Shown here: one piece after another, positions 1-8,299 of the stretch
How positions within the stretch are numbered: the stretch's first letter is position 1
How the letters are laid out: each line of letters starts with the position of its first letter
From: Bacteroidales bacterium UBA5833
GTDB lineage: Bacteria > Bacteroidota > Bacteroidia > Bacteroidales > Lentimicrobiaceae
Assembly (NCBI GenBank): GCA_002433025.1
Contig: DJGZ01000058.1
Location: 1 to 47,657 of the forward strand
Direction: 5' to 3'
DNA length: 47,657 bases
Program-made: the position numbers and the translations under genes
The notes under the pieces: generated by a model
Seen by the model: only the letters and a program-made list of their open reading frames with translations
The model's database searches: none
What the model was told of the DNA's origin: nothing

Positions 1-24
1 CACATCAATTACTGAAATACCCAT

Positions 25-1119
25 CTAATTTTTAAGGGTTTTTAAAAGGAATTCATTATCCCAACCACAAATTTTGCGTCTGCTTTTTATGCCGACTTTT
101 AAGTTGTTCTTTTTGAGAAGGTTAATTGCGATTCTGTTAAGTGATGAGAAATTTTGAGCTGCATTTCTATCTCTTTTCCTGCTAAGATCTTCTCCAAATG
201 CCACATCTAATACCCAATGCACTTTATTTTCAATTCCCCAGTGCTTTCTGGCACTTTTTCCAATTATGGGTGCTTTTCTCAAAGTACTGATGTAATAGTT
301 GATATCCTTTTCAACTTTACCAGTTGCTTTAAAAATTCTTTCACGTTCGATTTTCACCACTGATTTCAGTCCGGCCCATTTGTTGCTACAAAACATTAAA
401 CTAAGGTCTGTGATTATAGAACATTTGCGGTTCTCAATACGGCCATGACCATAATCTACTTCCTCATAATAGTCATTTATTGGTAACATTCTGAAGCTAT
501 CTACTATCTCTTCCAGTAATTCAGGTTGATTATCTTTAACAGACAGAACATAGTCAGCTTGTTTTTTGACGATTTGTCTTGCTATTGATTTTTGACAGCC
601 CATTGCATCAATGGTTACCGTACTCCCTTTTATTAACAAGGAATCTAAAAGCAATGGTATTGCCGTGATCTCGTTTGACTTATCTTCCACCTTTATCTGC
701 CCAAGTATAAGCTCATTTTGGTCGGCCCAGGCACTGACTATATGGGTTGCCGATTTGCAACCTTGCTTGCGCGAACCTCTCATCGTTTTTCCATCAATAT
801 GAATTGTTTCTCCTGAGGTTATGTCGACCAAAGAGGCAACCCATTTCAAAAACCTGCTTTCAAATTCATCTGGATCTAAAGCAGCAAAAAAGCGATTGAA
901 TGTGTCATGTGAGGGTATTCCGTTAGGTAATTCAAGAATGGTTGAAAGCCAGTGCTGCTTATTCTTTCCATACAGTTCCATTTCGTCCCATGATTCAACT
1001 CCACTTAAAACAGCCGCAATGGATATAAAAAGTATATCGTTCATCAGGTGACGTTTGGTTCTTTCAATTCTCGGGTCTTTCATGTCCGAAAAAGAAGACA
1101 TTAATCCATTTCCTTGCAT
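25..1119 (-). CDS. ISAs1 family DDE transposase
   Basis: This 364-residue protein has the normal length for an ISAs1 (H-repeat-associated) transposase and appears complete. The DDE-type catalytic core is visible: an Asp in HIDGKTMRGS, a second Asp in VTIDAMGCQ, and a C-terminal HWGIENKVHW block that carries the Glu. The N-terminus (DPRIERTKRHLMNDIL) matches the family's DDE-associated domain. The start at 1119 is followed 18 bases later by another in-frame ATG preceded by AAGGAAATGG, so the true start could be six codons downstream. A Bacteroidetes-type promoter sits just upstream. No frameshift or internal stop is present, so the element may be active. Confidence 0.93.
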   Translation of the reverse strand: MQGNGLMSSFSDMKDPRIERTKRHLMNDILFISIAAVLSGVESWDEMELYGKNKQHWLSTILELPNGIPSHDTFNRFFAALDPDEFESRFLKWVASLVDITSGETIHIDGKTMRGSRKQGCKSATHIVSAWADQNELILGQIKVEDKSNEITAIPLLLDSLLIKGSTVTIDAMGCQKSIARQIVKKQADYVLSVKDNQPELLEEIVDSFRMLPINDYYEEVDYGHGRIENRKCSIITDLSLMFCSNKWAGLKSVVKIERERIFKATGKVEKDINYYISTLRKAPIIGKSARKHWGIENKVHWVLDVAFGEDLSRKRDRNAAQNFSSLNRIAINLLKKNNLKVGIKSRRKICGWDNEFLLKTLKN

Positions 1120-1145
1120 ACGTTTATATTAGTCTGATTATCAGG

Positions 1146-1176
1146 CAAATATAAACATTTAATTTAGTAAAAACAA
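1146..1176 (-). promoter_or_regulatory. Promoter of the transposase gene
   Basis: On the minus strand, TATATTTG (1146-1153) is a perfect match to the Bacteroidetes -7 box TAnnTTTG. A TTG (-33 box, 1174-1176) lies 20 bases upstream of it. The box ends about 26 bases before the transposase start codon. Confidence 0.55.
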
Positions 1177-1234
1177 ATTATTCTATTGATATTCAGTCAC
1201 TTAAATGAAAAAATATTTAGATGCGTTTGCCCTG

Positions 1235-1882
1235 TGTTTTTTTGTGCCCGGTCGGAAAATATCGGGTCGTTCACTATTTGATGTGCCGGAGTTAAAGATG
1301 AACTTTGTAATCCGAAGGTAATTATGAGAGATTTTCATTTATAAGGTCACAGTGTTTTATAATCTTCTCTGTGTTGTTCTGTGATGCCTCGGTGACCTCC
1401 ATGTAAATAATTGTTTCACAGAGATTCACGGAGTAGTCACAGAGGTTCACAGAGTATAGTATTCTTCACAGTAATGCCTCAGCAAGCTTTTTGAAACTGT
1501 TTATTTTACATAGATCCAACGAGTCACATTCTGAGGGACAAACCTTAACCCGACAGTATACTTTACCTCATACAAATATTTGGTTTTTATTTCCTGATGA
1601 CATTCGTGATGGCATGAAACCAGCATAGCATTAAACGGATAACCCAAAGTGTCAACTTGTAAAGTTGTTTATTGTAATCAGGTGAATACATAGTTATCTG
1701 TATTTCAATATGAAGATTGACTGTAATGGACAGGTTGGCCGGTTTGTTTATTTTGCGGTGATAACTCCGGGGCCGCGTTTGGAATTTTGGCTTCTGAATT
1801 GTCTAACTTTGTCATGTCCTGAAGCCGGTGTTTTCCGGAACTCTTCCGGGCTTTGGTTGTTTGATATCAGCAACGGCCGGGC
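1235..1882. other. Intergenic stretch between IS and meaB
   Basis: About 650 bases with no convincing gene. It holds an imperfect inverted repeat (1367-1454, listed separately). A 72-codon frame at 1710-1928 has no recognisable features and runs into the meaB start, so it is not called. No clear -7 box was found close to meaB. Confidence 0.6.
1367..1454. repeat. Imperfect inverted repeat of CTCTGTG/CACAGAG words
   Basis: The left arm (about 1367-1407) is built of CTCTGTG and TCTGTGA words. The right arm (about 1414-1454) is built of CACAGAG, TCACGGAG and TCACAGAG words. The right arm's reverse complement matches the left arm over most of its roughly 40 bases with a few gaps. The sequence could form a long imperfect hairpin. 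CACAGAG also recurs within the right arm as a short direct repeat. Intergenic repeats with such words are common in Bacteroidetes; the function is unknown. Confidence 0.55.
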
Positions 1883-1918
1883 ATGCGCTGCATGGCCGGT
1901 TTATCAGAATATTTTGTC

Positions 1919-3031
1919 ATGGAAATGAAAAAGAAGCATGAAAAGGAGTCCTTTGATTCTGCCCTCAAGGTACAGGAAGGGATTCCACAGCCGCCGGTAT
2001 TGAATGAATCGGCCGTTAAAAAGTTTAAGCGGACCCGAAAGCAACTTCCTTCTGTGGAAGCGTTTATGGAAGGGATCCTGAACTTTAACCGTACCATTTT
2101 CAGCCAGGCGATCACCCTTGTTGAAAGCGCCCTGCCAGAGCATCAGGCACTGGCCCAGGAGATTATCGCCCGCTGCCTGCCGCACGCCGGTAATTCGGTG
2201 CGTCTGGGTGTTACCGGGGTGCCGGGGGCAGGGAAGAGCACGTTTATCGAAGCACTGGGGACCTTCCTCACCAATAACGGTCACAAGCTGGCGGTACTGG
2301 CCATAGATCCCAGCAGCTCCCGTTCCAAAGGCAGTATTTTAGGTGACAAAACCCGGATGGAAGGGCTTTCGACCCACCCCAATGCATTTATCCGGCCTTC
2401 TCCCTCGGCCGGCTCACTGGGCGGTGTCGCGCGAAAAACCAGGGAAACCATTATTATCTGTGAAGCCGCCGGGTTTGACACCATTATCGTTGAGACCGTG
2501 GGAGTTGGCCAGTCAGAAATTGCCGTGCATTCCATGGTTGATTTCTTCCTGTTGCTGATGATTTCCGGTGCCGGCGACGAGCTGCAGGGCATCAAGCGCG
2601 GGATTATGGAAATGGCCGATGCCATTGCCGTTAATAAAGCCGATGGCGACAACAAAAGCAGGGCGCAGATTGCCTGTACACAAATTAAAAATGCGCTCCA
2701 CCTGTTCCCCCTGCCCGAATCCGGCTGGTCACCTCCTGCAATCACCTGCTCTTCACTTACAGGCGATGGCATACCAGGGGTGTGGGATACCATCAAGGAA
2801 TACAACCGTTTTACCCAGGCCAACGGCTATTTCCGCCTCAAGCGCCAGCAGCAGTCAAAGCAGATCATGATCGACAGCATAGACCACCGGTTGCATGATC
2901 ATTTCTATCTTAATCCGGAAATAAAAACCGCCCTCCGGCAGGTTGAACATAGAATGCTGACTGATCAGGTGACGCCATATCAGGCGGCTGCGCAACTGCT
3001 CGAACTGTATTTCAGGGCAATGGGAAAGTAA
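1919..3031 (+). CDS. meaB: MeaB/ArgK-type GTPase, methylmalonyl-CoA mutase chaperone
   Basis: MeaB is a G3E-family P-loop GTPase that loads and protects the B12 cofactor of methylmalonyl-CoA mutase in the cytoplasm. From the 1919 start, the Walker A motif GVPGAGKST lies at residues 100-108. The family signature AIDPSSSRSKGSILGDKTRM follows at about 128-147, and the G4 motif NKAD comes later. Earlier in-frame ATGs exist at 1883 and 1892, and another lies at 1925. The N-terminal residues before MEMKKK look unlike the family, and no ribosome-binding site separates the choices, so the start is uncertain by about 12 codons. No mutase subunit gene (mutA/mutB) lies nearby. The gene converges on the next gene across a shared terminator. 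Confidence 0.93.
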   Translation: MEMKKKHEKESFDSALKVQEGIPQPPVLNESAVKKFKRTRKQLPSVEAFMEGILNFNRTIFSQAITLVESALPEHQALAQEIIARCLPHAGNSVRLGVTGVPGAGKSTFIEALGTFLTNNGHKLAVLAIDPSSSRSKGSILGDKTRMEGLSTHPNAFIRPSPSAGSLGGVARKTRETIIICEAAGFDTIIVETVGVGQSEIAVHSMVDFFLLLMISGAGDELQGIKRGIMEMADAIAVNKADGDNKSRAQIACTQIKNALHLFPLPESGWSPPAITCSSLTGDGIPGVWDTIKEYNRFTQANGYFRLKRQQQSKQIMIDSIDHRLHDHFYLNPEIKTALRQVEHRMLTDQVTPYQAAAQLLELYFRAMGK

Positions 3032-3049
3032 ACAGGGTGAACAATAATG

Positions 3050-3090
3050 AAAAAGCCTGCAACTTGTGTAAGTCAGGTTACAGGCTTTTT
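3050..3090. terminator. Bidirectional intrinsic terminator
   Basis: AAAAAGCCTG (3050-3059) pairs with CAGGCTTTTT (3081-3090). The stem continues inward with about six more pairs after one mismatch. An A-run on the left and a T-run on the right let it work on both strands, between the convergent meaB and peptidase genes. Confidence 0.85.
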
Positions 3091-3105
3091 CAAATTTATG
3101 TAGAA

Positions 3106-5238
3106 TCAGAGATTTTCGTTGTAGTAGGTGGCCAGTTTCCTGAACAGGTGCGCCCGGTCGATTCCCCTGACATTGTGTTCGTGGGTGGGGTAGACAAAAT
3201 AATCCACCTGTTTCTGCTTTTCGACGGCTGTTTTCAGGAATTGAAGGCTGTGCTGCCACACCACGGTATTGTCCAGCGCGCCGTGAATGATCATCAGTTT
3301 GCCTTCCAGCTTTCCGATATGGTTCATCAGGCAGGCTTCGTTGTAACCGTCAGGATTCTGTTCAGGGGTGTCCATGTATCTTTCTCCGTACATTACTTCG
3401 TAGTATTTCCAGTCGGTAACGGGTCCGCCGGCGGTGGCAACCCTGAATACCCCCGGGTTTTTCAGCTTCAGGGTGATGGCCATAAAGCCGCCGTAACTCC
3501 ATCCGTCGACGCCGATGCGCGTGGAATCTACGAAAGGCAGTGATTTCAGGTATTCAACCCCTTTCATCTGGTCAGCCATTTCAAGAACTCCCAGACGGCG
3601 GTGGATGGCACTTTCAAATTCAAATCCCCGGTTGGCCGAGCCGCGGTTGTCGAGTGTAAATACCACATACCCCTGCTGCGCCATATAGTTGAGGAAGTGC
3701 CCGGCGCCACCCAGCCAGCTTTCGGTAACCAGCTGGGCATGCGGCCCTCCGTAAACATAGATAAAGACCGGGTATTTCTTTGCCGGATCAAAGCCGGCGG
3801 GCTTGATCATCCTGCACCAGAGGTCGGTGCCGTCGTCCGCTTTCAGCGTAAAAAGGCTGGTTTCGCCCAGCAGGTAATCTTTCAGCGGATCGGGAGAGGT
3901 GAACAGGCTTTTCACTTCTTTGCCTTTCAGGTCGCCGGCAAAGATGCGGGCAGGCGTTTCCAGGTTGCTGTAACGGCTGATGAAAAACCTGCCATCGGGC
4001 CGGATGTTGACGTTGTGTGTTCCCTTTTGCCCTGTGAGCAGGGTGGTTTTTCCGGAAGAGATGTCCAGATAATAAAGCCGGTTTTCGAGCGGACTGGCGG
4101 CCGTTGAGGTATAGAAAAGGCCTCTGCCGGAAGCGTCGAAACCTTCCAAACCGGTAACCACCCAGGGGCCTTTGGTCAGTTGTGTGGCCAGTTTCCCGTC
4201 AATATTGTAAAGATAGAGATGGTTGTAACCGTCGCGCTGGCTTTGCCAGATAAACTGCCCGGGATTGTCCGGAAGGAAGGTCATGGGGTTGAGCGGCTCG
4301 ACATAGCGGTCGTTTTGCTCTTCAAACAGCGTCCTGATGAAATCGCCGGTACCGGCATCATACTGGTTCAGCCACATATGGTTCTGGTCGCGGTTCAGCA
4401 CGGCGATGTAAATGGTTTTTTCGTCGGGGCTCCACGCGATATTGGTAAGGTACTGTTCTTCAGGGGTGCCGGTTTTTACAAAAATGGTTTTTCCGGTTGT
4501 GGTATTGAAAATGCCCAGGGTTACATGATGACTTTTCATGCCGGCCATAGGGTAACGGATATTGTCTGCTTCAGCCACCCTTGCGGTGATGTCCACAAGG
4601 GGATATCCGGTTACCATGGTTTCATCCATTCTGTAAAATGCCAGCAACCTGCCGCGCGGCGACCAGAAGGTGCCTTTGCTGATGCCGAACTCGTTGCGGT
4701 GCACCGATTGCCCGTTCACGATGCCTTTGTCGGTATCGTTGGTTACAGCAATCTGAGCTGTGCCTGTGGCTATATAAAGGTTATTTCCGATGGTATAGGC
4801 GATAGATCGGGTTTTGGGGGCGGGATCGGTATTTTCGGCCAGGGTATCCACGGTATTAACTACCTGTAACTGTTTACCGGTGGTCTGATATTCAACCCAC
4901 TGATTGCCATGGGTGAAACTGAGGGTGGTTTCATCTTTCCACGAGAAGAAGGGCAGGCGTTTGATTGTTTTTAATCCGGCTTTTTCGAGAATATCATTGA
5001 ATTCATTGGTCTTGAGCAGGGTGTCGGTTGTTTCGTTTTTCAGGTTGCCCTGCAGGAGGTTATTTCCGTCCTGCCAGGTATAAAAACCTGAATTTCCTTT
5101 CCATTGCAGGTTGGAGAGGCCTGCCGGGTAAAGATTTCGGTTCGACATAATCTCTTCGGGGACAAGCATTTTATCCTGAGCAAAGAGAAGTGAACTAAAG
5201 AGCAGCAGTGAGAAAAGGGGTAGTTTTCTAAAAAGCAT
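3106..5238 (-). CDS. S9 family prolyl oligopeptidase / dipeptidyl peptidase IV-like
   Basis: This is a secreted serine peptidase of the DPP-IV type, expected to remove dipeptides after proline or similar residues in the periplasm. At 710 residues it has the usual length. A signal peptide covers residues 1-20 and ends in LLFAQ. An N-terminal beta-propeller region runs to about residue 450 and includes FWSPRG and AWSPDEK repeats. The C-terminal alpha/beta-hydrolase carries Ser581 in GWSYGG, Asp656 in HGALDN and His688 in HEHNVRG, so the catalytic triad is complete. The start at 5238 gives a clean signal peptide. GGGP synthase lies 29 bases upstream on the same strand, so the two may be co-transcribed. 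Exact substrate specificity cannot be read from the sequence. Confidence 0.93.
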   Translation of the reverse strand: MLFRKLPLFSLLLFSSLLFAQDKMLVPEEIMSNRNLYPAGLSNLQWKGNSGFYTWQDGNNLLQGNLKNETTDTLLKTNEFNDILEKAGLKTIKRLPFFSWKDETTLSFTHGNQWVEYQTTGKQLQVVNTVDTLAENTDPAPKTRSIAYTIGNNLYIATGTAQIAVTNDTDKGIVNGQSVHRNEFGISKGTFWSPRGRLLAFYRMDETMVTGYPLVDITARVAEADNIRYPMAGMKSHHVTLGIFNTTTGKTIFVKTGTPEEQYLTNIAWSPDEKTIYIAVLNRDQNHMWLNQYDAGTGDFIRTLFEEQNDRYVEPLNPMTFLPDNPGQFIWQSQRDGYNHLYLYNIDGKLATQLTKGPWVVTGLEGFDASGRGLFYTSTAASPLENRLYYLDISSGKTTLLTGQKGTHNVNIRPDGRFFISRYSNLETPARIFAGDLKGKEVKSLFTSPDPLKDYLLGETSLFTLKADDGTDLWCRMIKPAGFDPAKKYPVFIYVYGGPHAQLVTESWLGGAGHFLNYMAQQGYVVFTLDNRGSANRGFEFESAIHRRLGVLEMADQMKGVEYLKSLPFVDSTRIGVDGWSYGGFMAITLKLKNPGVFRVATAGGPVTDWKYYEVMYGERYMDTPEQNPDGYNEACLMNHIGKLEGKLMIIHGALDNTVVWQHSLQFLKTAVEKQKQVDYFVYPTHEHNVRGIDRAHLFRKLATYYNENL

Positions 5239-5267
5239 GGGATTGAAAAATTTGAGTGACGGATTTT

Positions 5268-6002
5268 TTATTTACCAATGGCACTGCACATTTCGGCAAT
5301 AAGTGATGGATTGTGTTCGGTGGCATTGCCGATGATCAGGAGGTCGGCGCCTGCATTGGCACTGGCTGCTGCTTTTTCAGGTGTGCGGATACCGCCTCCG
5401 ACAAGCAGAGGGATAGAGAGGCTTTGTTTTACCTGGCTGATCATACTTTCCGAAACGGCATTCAGGGCCCCGCTGCCGGCATCCATAAAGATCAGTTTCA
5501 GTCCCAGCATTTCGCCGGCCATGGCAGTGCAGATGGCGATGTCGTTTTTGTCGGAAGGGATGGGGTCGGAATTGCTCATATAGGAAACCGCGGTGGGGCG
5601 GCCGCTTTCTATCAGCATATAGCCCGTGGGAATGACCTCAAGATTGCTGAGTTTCAGATAAGGTGCAGCTATGACATGCCTGCCGATCAGCATCTCGGCG
5701 TTACGCCCCGAAATCAGCGATAAAAACAAAATGGCGTCTGCCTTGTTACTCATCTGAAGGGTATTGCCCGGAAACAGAATCACCGGAATATTTCCGGCTT
5801 GTTTCAGGATTTTAATACAATCGTCCATTCTGTTGTTGATGAGTAAACTGCCGCCGACAAAAAAGTAATCAACTCCTGCTTCTGACGATCTGGCCGCGAT
5901 TTCTTCAAGTGTTTTATTGTCGGATTTATCAGGATCAATCAGCACGGCAAGTTGTTTTCTGCCCTGCAGCATCCTCTGGTTTATCTGTTCATATACTGTC
6001 AT
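5268..6002 (-). CDS. Geranylgeranylglyceryl-phosphate synthase family (PcrB/GGGPS group II)
   Basis: Enzymes of this family are TIM barrels that join a polyprenyl diphosphate to sn-glycerol-1-phosphate, the first ether bond of archaeal-type lipids. The protein has 244 residues. Visible signatures are IDPDK at 22-26, VGGSLLI, FPGNTLQMS, the YMLIESG substrate-binding block, FMDAGSGA and the phosphate-binding GGGIRTPEKA near the C-terminus. Bacteroidetes are known to carry group II versions, so this is expected for the phylum, though the lipid made there is poorly understood. The gene precedes the S9 peptidase by 29 bases. A near-consensus -7 box (TATCATTG, minus strand, 6026-6033) lies just upstream. 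Confidence 0.93.
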   Translation of the reverse strand: MTVYEQINQRMLQGRKQLAVLIDPDKSDNKTLEEIAARSSEAGVDYFFVGGSLLINNRMDDCIKILKQAGNIPVILFPGNTLQMSNKADAILFLSLISGRNAEMLIGRHVIAAPYLKLSNLEVIPTGYMLIESGRPTAVSYMSNSDPIPSDKNDIAICTAMAGEMLGLKLIFMDAGSGALNAVSESMISQVKQSLSIPLLVGGGIRTPEKAAASANAGADLLIIGNATEHNPSLIAEMCSAIGK

Positions 6003-6121
6003 AGTAATAAGGTAATAACGGCCTGCAATGATACATAAATATCACGGATGATGGTGGAGGCTTTGTGTTATTTCGTTGTGGATTGGTATTTATCTTGTTC
6101 ATCTTGAATAAAAAGAATGTT

Positions 6122-6129
6122 TAACTTTG
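6122..6129 (+). promoter_or_regulatory. -7 box of the ahcY promoter
   Basis: TAACTTTG matches the Bacteroidetes -7 consensus TAnnTTTG. It overlaps the upstream in-frame ATG at 6117, so transcription should start after that codon. This supports the ATG at 6159 as the real start. No well-spaced -33 TTG is obvious. Confidence 0.5.
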
Positions 6130-6158
6130 CACCCCCGAATAAATTTAAAATTGAATCT

Positions 6159-7577
6159 ATGAAAGAAATGATTGCCGGGATACTTCCTTATAAAGTTAAA
6201 GATATATCCCTTGCAGTGTTTGGTCGCAAGGAAATTGAGATTGCCGAGAAGGAAATGCCGGGTTTGATGTCGATCCGGAGGAAATATGCCGTTGAGAAAC
6301 CTTTAAAGGGTGCCCGCATCACCGGCTCCCTGCACATGACCATACAAACGGCTGTCCTGATTGAAACATTGGTTGACCTGGGCGCTGATGTGCGCTGGGC
6401 AAGTTGCAATATTTTCTCTACCCAGGATCATGCGGCGGCAGCCATTGCAAGCCGGGGCATTCCTGTTTTTGCATGGAAGGGAGAGACCCTGGAAGAATAT
6501 TGGTGGTGTACATTACAGGCCTTGTCATTTCCAGATGGCAAGGGGCCGAATCTTATCGTGGATGACGGCGGCGATGCCACCTTGCTGGTTCATAAAGGTT
6601 TTGCTGCAGAGAAAAATCCTTCGTTACTTGAAGCAGAAACCTCAAATGCAGAAGAAGCTGCTATTCTCAGGATTTTAAGGGAAGCATATGTGGAAGACAA
6701 CCGCCGCTGGCACAGGATCGTTCCTGAATTAAAAGGGGTATCGGAAGAAACAACTACCGGCGTCCACCGGCTTTATCAAATGATGGAAGCTGGCGAACTG
6801 CTTTTCCCGGCCATTAATGTAAATGATTCAGTAACCAAGTCTAAATTCGACAATCTTTATGGCTGTCACGAGTCCCTGGCCGATGGTATCAAGCGGGCTA
6901 CTGACGTGATGATTGCCGGAAAGGTGGTGGTAGTTCTGGGCTTTGGCGATGTAGGCAAAGGTTGTGCCCGTTCTATGCGTTCATATGGTGCCAGGGTGAT
7001 CGTTACCGAGATCGATCCCATCTGTGCGTTGCAGGCAGCCATGGAAGGATTTGAGGTCTCCACCCTTGAAGATGCACTGAAGGAAGGCAATATTTATGTA
7101 ACTGCCACCGGTAACCGCGATGTGATCACCTTTGATCATATGCAGCAGATGAAGGATCAGAGTATTGTTTGCAATATCGGGCATTTCGACAACGAAATAC
7201 AGGTTGACAGGCTGAGTACCACTACCGGGGTTAAGCATACCAATATTAAACCCCAGGTGGATAAATATACTTTCGCTGCAGGCAACGCCATCTTTTTGCT
7301 GGCCGAAGGCCGCCTGGTGAACCTGGGCTGCGCCACAGGGCATCCCTCGTTTGTAATGAGCAATTCATTCTCAAACCAAACCCTGGCTCAGCTCGATCTG
7401 TGGAAAAACAATTATGAAACAGGCGTTTACCGTCTGCCGAAAAAACTGGATGAGGAAGTTGCCAGGTTGCACCTGGACCAGCTGGGTGTTAAACTGACCA
7501 GATTGACACCGGAACAGTCGGCGTATATCGGTGTGCCTGTGGAAGGCCCGTTCAAACCGGAGCACTACCGCTACTAA
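6159..7577 (+). CDS. ahcY: S-adenosylhomocysteine hydrolase (adenosylhomocysteinase)
   Basis: AhcY reversibly splits S-adenosylhomocysteine into adenosine and homocysteine using tightly bound NAD. This recycles the by-product of methyl transfers in the cytoplasm. From the 6159 start the protein has 472 residues. Substrate-site residues are in STQDHAAAAIA (Asp90), SEETTTGV (about 195-202) and NDSVTKSKFDNLYGC (Lys227, Asp231, Asn232, Cys236). The NAD-binding loop GFGDVGKG is at 261-268, and the protein ends in the hallmark KPEHYRY. An in-frame ATG at 6117 would add 14 residues, but a promoter box overlaps it. The gene stands alone between a promoter and a terminator. Confidence 0.97.
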   Translation: MKEMIAGILPYKVKDISLAVFGRKEIEIAEKEMPGLMSIRRKYAVEKPLKGARITGSLHMTIQTAVLIETLVDLGADVRWASCNIFSTQDHAAAAIASRGIPVFAWKGETLEEYWWCTLQALSFPDGKGPNLIVDDGGDATLLVHKGFAAEKNPSLLEAETSNAEEAAILRILREAYVEDNRRWHRIVPELKGVSEETTTGVHRLYQMMEAGELLFPAINVNDSVTKSKFDNLYGCHESLADGIKRATDVMIAGKVVVVLGFGDVGKGCARSMRSYGARVIVTEIDPICALQAAMEGFEVSTLEDALKEGNIYVTATGNRDVITFDHMQQMKDQSIVCNIGHFDNEIQVDRLSTTTGVKHTNIKPQVDKYTFAAGNAIFLLAEGRLVNLGCATGHPSFVMSNSFSNQTLAQLDLWKNNYETGVYRLPKKLDEEVARLHLDQLGVKLTRLTPEQSAYIGVPVEGPFKPEHYRY

Positions 7578-7603
7578 GAATAACAGATTAGCATCAGAAG
7601 TTC

Positions 7604-7631
7604 AGGGCTGTCTCAAAAGGGCAGCCCTTTC
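7604..7631. terminator. Intrinsic terminator after ahcY
   Basis: AGGGCTG (7604-7610) pairs with CAGCCCT (7622-7628) around an 11-base loop and is followed by TTTCTTTC. It lies between two convergent genes. Confidence 0.75.
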
Positions 7632-7687
7632 TTTCATACGATAATGCCGGCTGAATGCTGTCCGGAATATACCAGGCTGATCGGGAC

Positions 7688-8107
7688 CTAATTCATCACC
7701 TGCAGGGAGAACCCGTCGTATCGCGTCCGGTATTGTTTCAACCCGATGGTTGCCGGACCTTCAATGGGCGACCCGTCGGTGAGCAGGAACCTGGAACCGC
7801 AAACACTGTCAGTAGCTATAATGCCGGATGTTTCAACATATACCCTTGCATTTTCAACGAGGGGATCATGGGGACAGGCCCTCTCATAAACTTTAAAATC
7901 GTCGCTGAGCTGACGGTAGATAATTATCCCCTTATATCCGCCGCTGAAATATGCATAACCCCCAACGGGGATAAAGTCCAGCGTGTTGGGATAAACCACG
8001 AAATTTACGTAAACATAGGGAATTTCATCCCTGTCATTCTCTTTGCCGCACGAGCCCAATAGTAAAGTTGTCATTAGTACAGCGGAGATCATCAGCATTT
8101 TTTTCAC
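7688..8107 (-). CDS. Rieske-like lipoprotein with an incomplete ligand set
   Basis: This is a 139-residue predicted lipoprotein with a type II signal peptide and lipobox LGSC (Cys20). The rest resembles a small Rieske [2Fe-2S] domain: CPH at 78-80 stands where the first Cys-x-His ligand pair would be. The block CGSRFLLTDGSPIEGPA at 103-119 then matches the Rieske HGSRF...GPA region. The usual second motif (Cys-x-x-His) is shortened, so Cys103 is directly followed by Gly-Ser-Arg-Phe and the second His is missing. A standard Rieske cluster is therefore unlikely as written. The fold assignment is an inference from motif spacing. The gene converges on ahcY across a terminator. Confidence 0.75.
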   Translation of the reverse strand: MKKMLMISAVLMTTLLLGSCGKENDRDEIPYVYVNFVVYPNTLDFIPVGGYAYFSGGYKGIIIYRQLSDDFKVYERACPHDPLVENARVYVETSGIIATDSVCGSRFLLTDGSPIEGPATIGLKQYRTRYDGFSLQVMN

Positions 8108-8299
8108 TTCAGCGAGATTAGGATCTAATAATAACGGAACTGTAAAATTAATATTTTACATAACCCGGGATCGGAATGAAGACAAATAGTTGCCATTCTC
8201 GGGCAGGTATAAGATTTTTGAACCTAATTTATTCTGATTCGGAAAACGTATGATTTTTTAACTAATTTTACAGGTTATAAAGCGTTAAACCGGTTTGCG

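Larger units (their letters stand above)
11..1234 (-). mobile_element. ISAs1-like insertion sequence
   Basis: A single transposase gene fills most of this segment. Candidate ends are an imperfect inverted pair: CATCTAA at 22-28 on the left and its complement TTAGATG at 1217-1223 on the right, with the outer right end reading GCCCTG up to 1234. The 11 bases outside the shared heptamer match poorly, and no target duplication is visible, because the left end lies at the window edge. The boundaries are therefore tentative. Membership of the ISAs1 family comes from the transposase. Confidence 0.55.

Noticed and set aside
1710..1928. 72-codon frame before meaB
   Set aside because: It overlaps the meaB start and has no family resemblance or ribosome-binding signal.
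4180..4869. 229-codon plus-strand frame inside the S9 peptidase gene
   Set aside because: It is antisense to a complete peptidase with an intact catalytic triad, and the translated sequence is low in recognisable features.
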